Positions 35,401 to 49,200 are shown, numbered from the stretch's first letter. The stretch: 64,000 nucleotides of DNA from Haberlea rhodopensis (GCA_907163345.1 CAJQUN010001167.1:32774-96773); one strand, 5' to 3'. The notes: generated from the letters alone by a model not told the origin. A program made the numbers and translations.

Positions 35401-36278
35401 ACATGATAAAATTATAGTTTGATGGGATGCATAGTTGAATCAAAATAATAGAAGGAAAAGGGAATGTGAAGCTAGATGAAGTGTATTTTTAAAATAATAT
35501 GTAAATTTTTGGTTCATAGTTGTAGAAAGCTAGTGGCCTGGTTGCGCCTAGGCTCTGGGCGCGCAGCCAGGCGCCACCCTTGCGCCTGGGAGACCACCCA
35601 TGCATGTTTCTAGGAAGTAAAAATATTTCTCAGAAAATAAACAAATATATCCTTAAAAATATAGTAACAAATTTTATTGGCATCGATACATATTAAAGAT
35701 TTTGCAATTCTCATTTTCTATTTTGCGTGGCATCCTTCCCCAAAAACCTCTCATGTGCTTTTGTCAATGTGATATTTTCCCCCAAGAAAGCCTGTGTACT
35801 TCAATGTACGTACTACGATCGTATTGGTGGGTAGTTAAATTGAACTTTTCACACTCTCATTTCCTAGGAAACATCATTTGTTGTTTTTTTTGTACTTTTT
35901 TTGTGGCATTCGGCATACGATATACTTGGCTAGGCTCTTGTAGCCACAACACTATCCCTCCAGCGTCAATGGCAGGCCGAATCAGGCTATCAGTAGTATA
36001 CTAAGGGACAAGCCAAGATTGCCTGTTGAGAACCACTTTACGCCTGTGACCCTATTTGAGAAAACAGATTGATCTTTGCTTGTCTGGTGATAATCTTATG
36101 TATTCATTTCCTGCATTGTCTGCAGTCGAGTGCTGACTATGGAAATCAATGGAACGGGGCATACTACGGGGGATCTTTTCTCGATGGCTACGGATATGCT
36201 GCTGCTGACCCAACCATGTATGTATATGGGAGTGCTCCTTATCCAATGTATTTTACCCACCAACAGCAAGTAAGCTGA
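23497..36278 (+). CDS. RBP47: RBP47-like polyadenylate-binding protein, three RRMs (frame damaged)
   Basis: Exons: 23497-23870, 26502-26982, 27066-27113, 27420-27484, 27560-27690, 27761-27857, 36126-36278. The product would be about 449 residues: a Gly/Pro/His/Met-rich N-terminus, RRM1 (MIWVGDL, EGYGFVEF), RRM2 (IFVGDLAADVTD, KGYGFVRF), RRM3 (IFVGGLDP, GCGFVQF) and a Tyr/Gly-rich tail ending HQQQVS. Plant RBP45/47 proteins bind oligo-U and poly(A) RNA and enter stress granules. Breaks: one base is missing near 23780, so the N-terminal frame meets a TGA before RRM1, and TGA at 27080-27082 lies in frame in exon 3. Intron 2 would need a GC donor (CAAG|GCATTG at 26982/26983). Exon 3 can be skipped in frame. 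Intron 6 carries a 7.2-kb retroelement. It could be a pseudogene or a live gene with sequence errors. Family assignment is very sure. Confidence 0.85.
24605..25090. repeat. tandem duplication of about 240 bp in RBP47 intron 1
   Basis: Copy 1 runs about 24605-24850 and copy 2 about 24853-25082. Both contain AGCTTCATGG, TAGTTACTATTTTCTGGGTA, CAGAATATAAAACTGTGGAT and TTGTTGAGTGATGAGTTGGC in the same order. They have diverged by small indels. Confidence 0.8.
28101..29654 (-). repeat. 3' LTR of the gag-only element (1554 bp)
   Basis: Begins TGGTAACGTTTATCGCG and ends GTCACATCA on plus. It carries the palindrome GGCGATCGATCGCC or near variants at about 29209, 29231, 29273, 29294, 29325 and 29346. 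Confidence 0.95.
29655..31079 (-). other. 3' internal region and polypurine tract of the gag-only element
   Basis: On minus, AGTATGGGGGAGTT (29668-29655) directly precedes the 3' LTR and is the polypurine tract. A second tract of the same kind, AAGTATGGGGGAGGGA, lies near 30921-30906. Between them is about 1.2 kb without a coding frame, of the kind that follows pol in Athila elements. Confidence 0.75.
31080..33667 (-). pseudogene. Athila-type Gag and aspartic protease of the gag-only element
   Basis: The main open frame is 33152-31080 (690 residues). It contains FLEKYFPASRATNIRKDI just upstream and ISEHLLIQYFYEGLLPNDRN (Retrotrans_gag), a zinc region CGICALPSHPNDACP, and Pro/Gln-rich spacer. 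The protease has MLDLGSSINVMPYSIY, with the DLG triad in the D-L-G-S form, and PILLGRSFLKTSKSVIDLSS. The N-terminal part of Gag (33667-33398: DPEIERTLYHLRRENRRQV) is separated by a frame change near 33410 and a TGA near 33210 in place of a codon after LKDVAKD. After the protease the protein ends in a Thr/His-rich tail and a basic KKILRWKKKDR end. There is no RT. Confidence 0.9.
33687..33703 (-). other. primer binding site of the gag-only element
   Basis: TGGCGCCGTTGCCGGGG on minus, five bases inside the LTR. This is the Athila-type PBS. Confidence 0.92.
33709..35327 (-). repeat. 5' LTR of the gag-only element (1619 bp)
   Basis: Same termini as the 3' LTR. It is about 65 bp longer because a 22-bp unit (palindrome GGCGATCGATCGCC plus TGATGTGT) is present four times at 34817-34904 instead of once. 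Confidence 0.95.
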
Positions 36279-39200
36279 GCATCTGTCATCCTGACCACGA
36301 CCATGCATTAGTCATCGCATCTCTGTTGCGTTTGTTCGGGAACGCAAGTAAACATGGGACAGAACTTGAGTTTTATATGATTCGGTAGTCGATCTCTTGG
36401 AATTTTAACCTGTGTGCATTCATTTAGAAGTGTGGATTTGACACGGAACTTCTTGATTCGAATAAATGATCATGAAAAGGTACTTTGGTTGCTATGCTTC
36501 GATTTGGGACATACATGTATGCACCCGGTTTGGCCCCCACTTATACACAATATCTTTTAAATAAAAAAATTGCATAAACGAAGATCATATTGAATTGGTC
36601 TATCTATAAATGGAGCTCACACCAGATCCATACAAGCATTTTCCCTTTGGTCTCGGTGTTAAATTGGAACTTAACTATGTTACATTTCTTATTATATCTC
36701 TGGTAGAACATGACATGTAAAAGTTTGTTGTCATGGGTACTAATATTTTTTTAAAATAACCCAATTAATTATTTTAAACATTTTGACTTACCACATGCGT
36801 TGAGTGTGTCAAATCGAGTTTCAATCCCAATTTTAGCGAGTTTTTGTTGACTTATTTAATTTTTTTATTTCTTAAATTTATAATGTCGAAATAAAATTTG
36901 AGATTTACTAAAAAAAAATAGGCTTTTAAAAAATGTAAATCAAAAAGTATTGTTGTGTTTCAAGCATATGAAATTTGAAAAAAAAAATGTATGGAAGAGT
37001 TATGAAATAAACAGCTTATTTAATTTATTATTGAATAAATTATATAGGTAAGATTAACACAATTAAATATTTTTATATTGTTATTAAACGTCATCAAAAT
37101 GATTAGAAATTTTAAAAATAGAGAATAGAGAATTATATATTGCATCGAAATTTAGATGATATTTGTAATTAAAATTGTAAATTATTGGCAAGGCATAGAA
37201 TCAATAGTATTAACGAATTTCATGGTTAAATATTTGTTGTTGGCTTTTATATCATTTTATTTTATATTTTTCCAATGTGCCAATTTTTCAATTACTATTC
37301 TATAATTGTCTGATATTAATAAGAAATATTTTATATATATATTTTCTTAACATAACAGTTACACATAAATTTATGTATAAAATAATTATATTCTTCGAAT
37401 TCATATATATTTTTAGTCATTTAATATATCTCTCCTAATCTATTTCATGTCCTAATTTCAAGTGTCTAGATCAGGAAAAAAAACGAATGTTCACTACATT
37501 TCCAACAAATTATGTTAATTATGATTTTTTAATTATATTATTAGAGGACAAAATCATTCTCGAATATTTTGAGTTGTTTACGGATAGTGCAAATATTTTA
37601 GCTAGCATGGTTTTAAATTTTAATATAGTTATATATATAATATATTCTTATTTGCTTTTTCGAATGAGAAATTTAGTAGTACTACAATAGTAAATTAGTA
37701 ATACATTAGGATCTTGACAATTTGATACTTGATTGATTAATCTTGTTTAAATAATATTTTTGGCCGATCCATACTTTGGGACAACACACTAAATTAACAA
37801 TTCGTTATACGATATTCATAGAGACCTCATTTAATATATAAATTAACGACTCCTTAATATATAAAATATTTATGATTAAGCTATGAATACTTCATTAAAA
37901 ATGACTCAATTACCATTTGTTTCTTGTTGAAATTGATGTTACCTCGAGTCACATATCTGAGTTTTCTTAACATAGCAAAAAACTTATGGTGTAGTTTTCT
38001 CATAACTCGATAAAAAATATTCAATTTTATCGATGCTTTAAGAGTGTAACACCCCAGTCATCCATGCTTGCTTGTTAACAATATAGTATGATATGTTGTG
38101 TTAATATGATTATTTTATTATTAATTTAATGTTCACAAAATGGATTACATGTATAGTAGTGAACAATACGTATAATACACTTAACAATGAAATATATTGA
38201 ACAAAATGATACATTGAATAATATATATTTAATATAATATATTCATTGATAAAATAAACAATACTTTGATAAATTAATAAGTTAATGTATTAATTAATCT
38301 ATAAATTAATATTTAACCGTATATATTTTTTCAAAAAATTTAATAAACACGGTAGCTTATGCAATTGAAATTATCTACGCTTGTATACTCTCATGTGCTG
38401 CTCATTGAATTGATTTGATATTTGAATATTTGTGTAAAATTCATCGTTTGAAAAAAGGTATATGATTGTTAATGAATATGTATACAACAGACCACAAGTT
38501 TTGAATATGAAGAGGGGAATTCGTGGGACTGAGAGAGATGACTAGGATGAAAAAATACTCGTTTTTAGAAAAAAATGTTTACTTCGAAGATCAAGATGTT
38601 GTATCAGTGCCTTCACTTTGGATTATCATTGTTTACATGGTTAAAGTAAGCAGTTCAGTAGTAAAAGTGATATGATGGTTGATGGTGAGCAGAAGCGGAG
38701 CGAAGTTAAAAATTTAGGAGGGGCGGATTTTTTTTTTTTTTTTTTTTTTTTACAAATTAAGGGCGAAAAATGTTGTGCCCCCTGCCTCCGCCCCTAAATT
38801 GGTGGAAAAAAGCCCCCAATGGGGCTTAGCCATATTAAAGAAGCTGTTGCTGCCTACAATCAAGAAAAAACACAAAAGATGTTTTTGATATTGTTGATAA
38901 AAGATGGTCGATGTTGAAAATGAAATACAAGTTTTGATGGGTTTGTATCAATGTGTATCGAGCATGTGTGAAAATTGCAAGATAAAATGTATAAAAGGCT
39001 CGAAGAATTTACTGGAATGCCTACGGCCATTAGACATAGAACCACAAAATCACCTTTGTATTCAATATTTTTATTTCACTACTCTATCAAAAATTAATTA
39101 AAATTTACGATTCTCATTTTATTACAATATTTATGCTTTTTGGCACGAAACCTCATTTCATTTGCAAATAAACAACTTACCCCAATGTGGTATGAAAATA

Positions 39201-40170
39201 GACAACTTACCCCACTGTGGTTTGTGAATAAGTGAAAACACCCATAAGCGTATGATTTACGTGACACGAGCCTTTTTATGTATAAGAGCTTTGAAATTAC
39301 ATGTTAAAATGTCAGTTTTACCCTTGAGGTATAAAATAAACATAAAGAATAACATGAGAAATAATTTGTGTATAATATTAGAAAAAATTGACAGAGCTTT
39401 AATTGTTTTTCTCTAAACCAACCTACTCATTATCAATTTCAAAAAAATCAAATAAACATAATCCGAACAACTCCAATTCATCCACAAAAATATAAAAAAC
39501 CAAAGACATTCACAAAGATTCTATAATCATAATTTTTTGCCTAATAAACTAAAGACTCATACAAGGGGACCGCATAATTCAGACCATAAATGAATTTTAA
39601 TTAAATAGAATAATCAACCCAAATAAAAGGACTACGAGATTTAACTTGACTAAATGTATCATAATTTGTCTTTATTTTTCAATAAAGAACCACGTGAGTA
39701 AATTATATTGGCTTCAGTTGAACTTCTGAAATTGATAAATTAAAATTGGATTTCGATCTTTTTTTCTTCTGATTAACAATGTGAAGTAGTCGCATATCAT
39801 TCCTTATTTCCCCTCGGCTCCAAAACTATTATCGCCCTCTTTTGAGGTGTATATGTATATTAACTCATTTTCACATAATGATATGTTTTATATTTAAAAT
39901 CCGTATTAATTAAATAGGGGTACTTTCATCACACAAACAAACTTTTATCAAAATTGTGGAGGGGGACAGTCATCTATATTATGCAAACAATGGAGAGACA
40001 TTTTGCATATTTACAAAATACTTGAGATAAAATGCATATTAGAAAAAACATAAGGTTAAAAATGTCACTAACTCCAATATTTACTAGCCAAATGGTCGTT
40101 GGCTCATGGGTATACAACAACAGATGAAAGTGTTTGTGATGGTTGGCCCACATGGGAGTTCAACATGACA
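36279..40170. other. intergenic, AT-rich, no gene
   Basis: 3' flank of RBP47, then low-complexity AT-rich DNA. Remnants seen: TGTAACACCCCAG at about 38045, a word common at gypsy LTR starts; a GAAGCGGAGCGAAG...GGAGGGGCGG block with about 24 T at 38690-38755; and paired CAACTTACCCCA..TGTGGT repeats at 39172-39224. Short frames here have no recognisable product. Confidence 0.6.
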
Positions 40171-40267
40171 TGTCCAAACCTAAGTCACATAATCCTCCTA
40201 CCCCCCTCCACGCACTGGCGCTCCGGCCGCGAACTGGCGACCTCGGTGCGCGTGCGGGGCATTAAGG

Positions 40268-40415
40268 CGACTTAAGAATTTCTAGTTCGCGCTTTAAGAA
40301 TTTCTAGTTCGCGCACTAAGATTTTATAATTCGCGCACTAAGATTTCCTAATTCGCGCACTAAGATTTCATAATTCGCGCATTAAGATTTACTAAGTCGC
40401 GTACTAAGTTACAAA
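40268..40415. repeat. 22-bp tandem repeat, about six and a half units
   Basis: Unit approximates GCGCACTAAGATTT plus an AATTC-ending octamer. Each unit carries a GCGC core in an otherwise AT-rich region. It follows a short GC-rich stretch (40200-40260). Confidence 0.88.
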
Positions 40416-41299
40416 GTCTTGTTAATCCTCCTTAATTCTCCGATTTTTTTTTTTTTGTAATTATAAAAAAATTTCTTTGATTTTGGGTTTAGATGAATTT
40501 TTATGGTTTCTAGGTATTTCGGGTTGGTAAGAAAATTATATTATATGGTAAATAGATAGATAATGAATCATGAAAAGACATAATAATATATGAAAAATTA
40601 AAATATGTGATTAAAGAAAGTATGATAAATCTGTGATTTTGTAAAAAAAATTTAGAGTAAATAATAATAAATTTGATATCTTAGTTTTTTGCATGAAAAC
40701 TAATAGAATGAACTTTATAAATAAAATTTTTATTTTTATTGAATTAATTTAAATGTTTATATTAGTCATTTCATAAAGTAATAATATAAGTCTCCGGAAA
40801 TAATATGAGTCATTTTTAATAAATTCATACTATTACCAAACATGTTGGAATAAATATGAACAATTTGGTTTCATTTTTCAAATTCGTTATTTTATATCTT
40901 AAAATAAAACAAAACTTTAATACTTCATTTCTATTTCTACAATATATTTTTCGGAGAATTTTTACTAGACGAACGATCAAATACAAGATTCAAATTACGT
41001 AACATTTTTGCAAAGCTGCAAATGTTAGACTCTTCAATAAAATCTAATTTTAATGTTTTTTAAGAATGGTAAAGCTGCAAACATCAAAGTTGTTAAGAAC
41101 TTCATATTGTAAATTTGTAAATAATATAATAATGATGTGAGTATGTTAAATATGATGTATATTATGTATGTTTAACTTCATTTCATCAGTGTGTATGTAT
41201 ATATATATATTTATTAATTTTTAATAGGCGCATTAAGGCGCACCCGCACTCAAATTTTTTGCAAATTGACGCACTCACGCATCCGCTCCCGCATCGGAC

Positions 41300-41332
41300 T
41301 TATGTGACTTAGGTCCAAACTAAGTCACATAA
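41300..41332. repeat. inverted repeat, 12-bp arms
   Basis: TTATGTGACTTA and TAAGTCACATAA flank a 9-base loop. The right arm, with the preceding TCCAAAC, also occurs as a direct copy at 40173-40192. Confidence 0.8.
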
Positions 41333-41426
41333 AAATGGATGTGCGGTCTAATGTGGGTGTGCATGAGGGAATGCGTCAATTATCAAAAGAATTGAATGTG
41401 GATGCGCTTAATGAGTCTATTAAAAA

Positions 41427-41433
41427 ATCACAT

Positions 41434-41498
<65 letters not shown>

Positions 41499-41503
41499 CA
41501 TAA
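41427..41503. repeat. (TA)n(CA)n microsatellite
   Basis: A TA run of about 60 bases followed by ACACACACA. Confidence 0.9.
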
Positions 41504-43215
41504 TTTTTGACAAGCTTACATCATTCTTATATTATTTACAGATTTACAATATGAAATTCTTAACAAAATTTGGGTTTTGTGACTTTATCGTTCTTTAAAA
41601 AAAAATTAATGAGATCCCATGTGTAGCATATAACGTTTGCAACTTTGCAAAAAATTTATAATCAATGATAACAATACAATTTCAATATTTTATTCAACCG
41701 CTCTCCTAATTGAACAATTATTGTTCTCTATATTGTAGAGAATGAAAAATGAAAATTTAATATTTGGTTTTATTTTAAAACATAATAATAAATTTGAAAA
41801 ATGAAACCAAACATTAACTCTGTGTTTCAAAATGTTCGGTATTAATATGAATTTATTAATAATGACTTTTATTATTTCTAGAGAATTATATTATTATTTT
41901 ATGGAGTGACTGATATAAACAATTTAATTAACTCAATAGAAATAAAATAAAAATATCTAGTTACCATCTATTAGAATTTTCATACCAATCCGAAGCGGGA
42001 GAACATAGAATTTTTGTTTAGGAGGCAAAAAATAATAACATAAAAAATAGAGATCAAACAAATTTTAAGTCAAAATATAATTTTAGAGGGGGGGTTAATT
42101 GCAAATTTTTTTTAGAGAAATTATGTCGTTAATAAATTTGTTTAGTGAGGCATCCCAATAAGACAGAGAATTAAGAAGATTTAACAGTTAAGATCTCGAG
42201 GTTCATCTTCTTCAAGAAAATAAGGGCAACTACACAAGACAGTTGAGAGAAGATCAACCACACATCATCTTATTGATGAAGGAGGGATAAATCAATAAAT
42301 CGACGAAGATACTCTCAATGAAACAAATCTAAAATTATTGAAGACGAAGAAGAGTTTGATGATGCAGATAGTTAAAAGTCTTTTTCTTTAATTACAATAA
42401 TGAACTACTTGTTTTATGGAATATATTTTTGTTGCAATATAGCGCCTTAAATAACTATCATTGAGATATCAACCGTTGAGAAATGCGGTCATGAAAAATT
42501 GAGAGTGGCTGTGATTAACTCAGGACATGCAAATTTTATATAGCTGCCAATGATATTCAAAGATCATCGAGTAATTCTTTATCCAACCAAAAACATATAT
42601 TACAAGGGTTTAAGCTTTCAAGACCAAACAGTTATTTCATTCCCAAATATATTTTCAAAAAAATTATTTACTCAAAATAAACGGCCAAAATGAGCTGAAG
42701 CAAAAGTGAACGCATGGCTATTCAATTCATCCAAGCATATCTTGGCATGCTAGCCTTTAATTTGTTCAACTATCAAGAAAATCAAGAGCCAAATGAGGAA
42801 GTACAGATCATTTGGTGCTTCTTTAGCAAGGGTCATTAGAGGAATACGCTTCTTAATCTAAAGTGTAAAAACCATTTGAACCATACAAATAAATGTTTAC
42901 ATTGCAGATATCTCAAATAATAGTACAAATAACATATCCTAATCTAAACATCACACAGAACTAGAAAACTATGCATCACATCTAATTAAATCTCTAAAAC
43001 CATCATATAATACTCGAAAACTATGCATCAAATCTCAAATTAAATATTTCCCGGATAAGAATTTTCACCTCAAGTGCAAGACCAAGACATTGCATGGATG
43101 GTGCATCACTGGCACGACAGTTCCCATTAAACAAAAGCAACAAAAGCATCACTAGCAAGTGCAAGATCAAGACATCTTTCATAAGAAGGTATTTGGTCGA
43201 ACATCAAACGTTTAA
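41504..43215. other. 3' flank of the GCP5-like gene, no other gene seen
   Basis: AT-rich, with a GAAGCGGGAGAAC...AGGAGGC block at 41990-42100 resembling the one at 38690. The last few hundred bases should include the 3' UTR of the GCP5-like gene. No coding frame was recognised. Confidence 0.5.
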
Positions 43216-46200
43216 CTATGTTGGGCGCAGGTTGGCAGAGCCAGGAGCAGTTATCAGGCTTCCCCCATCAGACATATAGAAGCTGTTGTAGTTAATACGT
43301 GTAACTAGAGCGGCCAAGTGAGGAAACTGTCCAACATTGAGTTTCACAGAAAGAATCTGCAACACCAAATACGAAGATGCAACTTGATAGGCATGCATGT
43401 TATCGTCTAGGCTACTAAAGGAAACATAATCATTTATTTTGAAGAGTTTTCATATACGTAAAAAGAACCAAAAAACTAATTAATTACAGTTTGCAGAAAT
43501 AATAGATGTGAGAGGCTATTTTTAGTTGCTATTGATTTTAAGTAGTTTTAAAGAATGCTGCTACCAAACCAACTCCTCGCCCAATGTGAATTAAAAAAAA
43601 AGCAAGTTTTAATAAAAATGTACTTATCAGAAATGAAGTGATTAGAGTACCCACAATACATAGCAGAACCAATCTACAGAAAAAGTGAAAATTGATCTCG
43701 TCGCTTTCTCCTAGACCCTACTATCACGGATGCACTACATCGCTGAAATATCATGGCAATATATGGGCCCAATTGTGAATTATACACTGGAGACGAATTG
43801 GAGTTCTGGTGAACAAATTATCTGATATCATGAATTCATCTCAATAGATAAGGATTCTCTCAATAGATAAGGATTCGATGAACAGAATGCTAGGATTTTC
43901 ATCATAGTGGCTTTTCATCAGTTTAGAGGAGAGAAGAAAGGGTCAAAACAAAAATAATTTAAAAAAAAAAAAAAGAAATGGTGGACGTCACAGGAGAAGA
44001 TAAACGTTTTTTTGGGGTGAAGAATGATAAAAGCAAGGGCAAGGAAAAAACAGAGAGAACATTAAGGAAGCTGATGGATGACACATGAAAAAGACTACAG
44101 AGAGAATTATAAGTTCACAAAAGAATACCCTGAGAAGAAATGCCATGCATTCATCGAACTGTTTCCCTATTTGCTCTACTTCCTTCTCACATCTTGCTTT
44201 GACAGCAGAAATTGCCCCATCAGAGCTTAGAGTCTGTTGTATAGAATAGAAGTCAAGAGCTAGCCCAAGTATACTGTTTATGCGACTAGCAATCAATCCC
44301 CACTGCAAGCAAAAGGGACTTCTTTTAGGTAGCTATCACCATCACAAGGTTTAAGCAATAAAATTTTGCATAAAACACAGCATTTGATTTATAAAAATCC
44401 AAGTGTATGAATGAGACCAGCTTGTCTGGAACCACAAAACACTGCCTCTGAATGGACAATAAGTAGGCTTCATGCACTTCCATGGCTTCATCCAGAGTTC
44501 CAGCTGCTGCCACACCCTCACAAAGTTCTCGCCATGCATTATGATATACCTGTTCATGCAAATCCTGGTTATAGACTGCAAGCAGCATAAGTATTTACTT
44601 GGACATTTTGTTTTTCACCATTACAATAACAAATTTTATTCTTTAAGAGGGGTAAAGTTCAAGCCAATTTGGAAGAACGATAGATTCACAAGAATTATCA
44701 ACACCTGAAATTATTTTGTTCCTATTCTCATTACAGCCATATTGCAGGTAACACAAATCTTTCTAAAGTCAAACTGCCTAGAGGATAAGCTGTGAGCTAT
44801 TATTCAACTAACCATCCAATCACCTGTGTATAAGAAGTCAGAAAACACATTACCCTGTCCATAACATATTGGTGAAATGCATCCACAAAATGAAGGAGTT
44901 TTTGCTCCAGCAACCAGCGGCACTTTTGTTTTGTTGATGCAATGCCTCTATCCTAAGATAAACAAAGGGTCTCAGCATCCTTATTTGAATACAGATAGGA
45001 ATCAAAGGATCAGTCACTATCCTGCAAGTCTGCAAAACATTTAAAATAGATACTGTTCAAAAGGAAGCAAGAGGTACCTTCCACATCCACCTGCGAGTCT
45101 TATCAAGTACATATTTTGCACGTTTAACCTTCAACAAGAAACTCATCACCTGCAGAAATTATATCAGGTATTAAAGAGAAAACAGCTACTCAAATAATAT
45201 ATATGTCAAGGTCTACCTGATTATACTTCTTCATGGCTTCCAGGTTGCAAATAAGCTCAAGGGGCCAAGAGATCTATTGCAGTGCATTACAAATGAAATT
45301 CAGTCAAAATTATATTTCACACCAGCAAAGAACATAAAAGTAACAAAGTCCTAGGTCCTAGTACATGCCTTGTAGGTGAATGTTATAGAGTCCAGTACAT
45401 CCATTCCCGAGCTCTGCCCTCTACCTTTACGAGGCGTGGAGACAACAATAGATGGATTATGCTGTTCACCTTCACACGAACCAGGATTTTTGTCTAGTGA
45501 CACAGCCAATGCATCAGGTGTACTTAAAAGCACATTATCAGCAGAATTCCTTATTGATTCCTGAAGAAAAATAAATTCTGGAATAAAGGGCTGCCAGTTC
45601 CATTCACAAAAGAAATATAACATCAAATTACAAAGGACAAAAATAAATCAATGGATAGCATACTCATATTATCCAACTTGTATCAGACACAATTTATATG
45701 CCCACAGTTCATGGTACACTGTCCCAACAATTCATCAGGACACTTCATGACACATGGATTAAGTGTTTATACAGAAAGGATGCAAGTACTAAAAAACTCC
45801 CATTTCAGAAAACCCATGAATCTATTTGACTACTCTCTAAAGTCATAAAACATAGCGTTCAACAACTGTCAGCCCAATCTCTAAAGTCATAAAACATAGC
45901 GTTCAACAACTGTCAGCCCAATCTACTATTTCTCTTTGAAACGATTCATATGCCTTAGGTAGGCAAAGTAGTCGTCTCTACCTTCCAGTCAATTCTAACT
46001 CCAAAATTGTGGTCTAGATAAAAAACTTTAGCAAGTGTTTATCTATATCTGATGACATTTTAGGTTTTAGATTGATATAAAAGATATTTTTTAAACCACC
46101 TCTGACCCTTTTTTACACGATCACTAATGAGTAATGACCTTTAAAAGAAATTTGTCAGAGAATTTGAGGAGCTTCCTCACTGAGCTTGGAAAATTGTATG

Positions 46201-49200
46201 GTACTACAAATCATAGTTCTTAATAGCGCAAAAAGCGCGCGCTATAGCGAGGCGCGGGTTGTGCGCCACGCAGCGCCCTGCTCCATGGGTTTGGGCGTAG
46301 AGTGCGCTATAGCGCACTATTCGCCTGGCGCTATAGCGCGCCTTGGCTAAGGTTTGGAAATTATGTGGCCGAGGGTTTTGTAGTCGACATTACCATGGTA
46401 AGGTTTAGTGGGCTTATTAAATATAAGCCCAATTGGAGAATATTATTGTTAAGTTGGAGACTTTTAGGTTAATATTATACAAATCTTGCCCAAACACTCC
46501 TGACAAGCGTGACACTATTGATCCCATAGTGTTGGATAGTCATAATTTAGATTGAGACAATGAATGGCCTATGGGACAAATGAATAGGCTGGAAAATGAA
46601 GAGGATGTTGTTGTATTTGATGGGGATGATTAGGCGTGGGGTGTGTTGCAAGTGCTGCTGGAATAGATGAAGCTCGATATACTTTTAGAGGTTCGAGAGC
46701 TGCATCTAAAGAGAACATGACAAGCTCATCAAGGAAGTGAACAACTCTATCTACATCTAGATCTGCACTTGGTGTTATAGATGAAGATGAATTAGATTTC
46801 AACTGTGATGATGAGGCTGAAGAGGAAGAGAATGACGTCGAACGCTATAAATTTGGTGATGATACTGATGAAGAAGACATTGACCTTGAAGATGAAGATA
46901 TGAGTGATTAGTAGATTAGTTTTTTTTATTTTGAAATTTTGGGTAGTATATTTTATTTTATTTTGTTGTCATTTGATACTTACTTTATTGTTAAACTTTG
47001 TTATTTTGTTTTATAACTGTTCAATTTTATGGATACTTTTGATATATTAAAAATATATAAGTTATTGCGCTTTACTCGCGTCGCACTTTGCGCTTTACTC
47101 GCGTCGCGCTTTGCGCTATAGCACCAGGGCCTCTTTGCGCTTTAGTGCGCTGTGCGCCTTTAATAACTATGCTACAGATTAGGCCGACCAAATATGGATA
47201 CAGGAGCTTATCAAATGTAAGTGTGTGCTCCGAAGCAGCATAGAACTTTTTACTTTATCCATTCAAGTAAAATTCATTCAAGATGATCAGAACCTTTGTT
47301 CTTGATAAATGTCAAAATCAAACTGTCAGAACAGAAGATATTCTGCTGAATTTTAAGATGGGAATTCATAGAGGGGATTTTCAAGTATTTTTTTTAGAAA
47401 AAGGGAACTCTAGGATTAGGTATCACAAAGATCATCTTCTTCAGCTCTCCAAATCATTTGCTTTTATGTCTTCTAAATAAAAAACTTTTCACTGAAATTG
47501 ATTTCCAAAAGTCTTCATTGTGGTAAAAAAAAATTAGGAAGTGCGTTTGTCCACTCACTTTATAGCATCCTTAATAGGTTGGTATATCATACCAACCACC
47601 CTCACACTATCATAATCAGTGATTGTTAAGGATATTGAAGGAAATATTCAGTCAAATCATCATCCGATTATTTAGATGATTATGATGAATACATTTTTAA
47701 TATTTTAAAATTTGTTTGTTGATTGAGTTATCCAGATAGGTTAACTCCTAGTGACAAGTGCGTTTTTGCACTTCACATTTCTATGCTTTTATTTAGATTG
47801 TTGTTGGTTTCCGATCAGTATTGTGTTTTTATGTTTGTTTATTGTATTTCAGGAATCAAGGTAAGCATGAGTTCTATGTGATGAAAAGGGCATGAAATGA
47901 TGATAATAGGTGGAAAAGAATACGAGGAAGATCTAAGGAAGAAAGTCGAGAAAAAGGCGAAAATTTCGAGGAACTGCAAGCCGCACCCCAGCGTGTGGTG
48001 ATTCAGGCGACCGATCATCGAAGACAAAACTCTTGAAGCCAACCAGCGATCGATCGCCATGTTTGTTGCCGCCCTAGCAGCACTGAACACAGACGAGTCA
48101 GCGATCAATCGCTGATGGTTGATATCAATCGATCGAGGAAAATTTTCAAAAAACTTAAGGAGGTACGGCGATCGACGCCGCGATGTGAGCACCCTAGCGC
48201 CCCATGTATTTTCGGCCCATTAAGTTAGTTGACGGCCAAGGTTTAAAGGAGGCTCAAGCTTATTCTTCAATATCTATAAGACTTTTGCGAGGGTTTAGAG
48301 AGCAGAATAGAGTGAGACGATGGCTACACTTCCTAGGGGAAGGATCCAACACAAGCGAAGGCATTTTCATCTGGGGATGGAGATTCGCTCTTCTAATTCG
48401 TTTTGTATCTCTCTCTTAGATTCGTCTATGGATTTAGAACATGTCTAATGTGTTTTTTTACTTTCTTTATGACTAAGTCGTTATTTATAGGTGAACAACG
48501 TAGCTTGATTTTATATTATGTTTTGGTTGATTGATTTATATTTTTGGATTTATCGTTTGGTTTATTTGTGTTTTCTGCTTTGATTGCGATTTAATTAACT
48601 GATCACTGATTGAATCGTAATATTTATTTAGAATCTATCACTTGGGATAAGGGATTGTGAATAGGACCATAGGAAAACACATCGTGGATGATTATATAAT
48701 TCGACAAATGTTTATATAGTTCGACAGACATATAAGCCTTCAAACGAATCATCGCTAAAATTAAATTATTTGATTTCTAATAGGGATATTAAAATTGATA
48801 TTGGAGAATAACTTTTTATTCGACACTCGGGAGAGGGAATAGAAAACGAATAAGAGTTCTTGCCTAACGAACTAGATATATCCATAATATAACAATTGAT
48901 CATAAAAGAACATACTTGATAATCAAGTGAAACCGAACCTCTAGAATTCACCTCATATTCATTCTCTCAAATTTGCAATTATGTTAATTGACATTGAACA
49001 ATTCTACTATATTTCTAAATAAAGTTGAGATTATTATAATTCAATACTTAGTTTGAACTTTACAATCAACGATAATTCGTATTCTAGTACACTATATTAA
49101 AACATGGACACTGTATGCTTGAGGTAGGATTTACATCCATCAAGTTTTTGGCGTCATTGACGATGATTGAATAATTTATTTCATTCTAATATTGTGCCAA

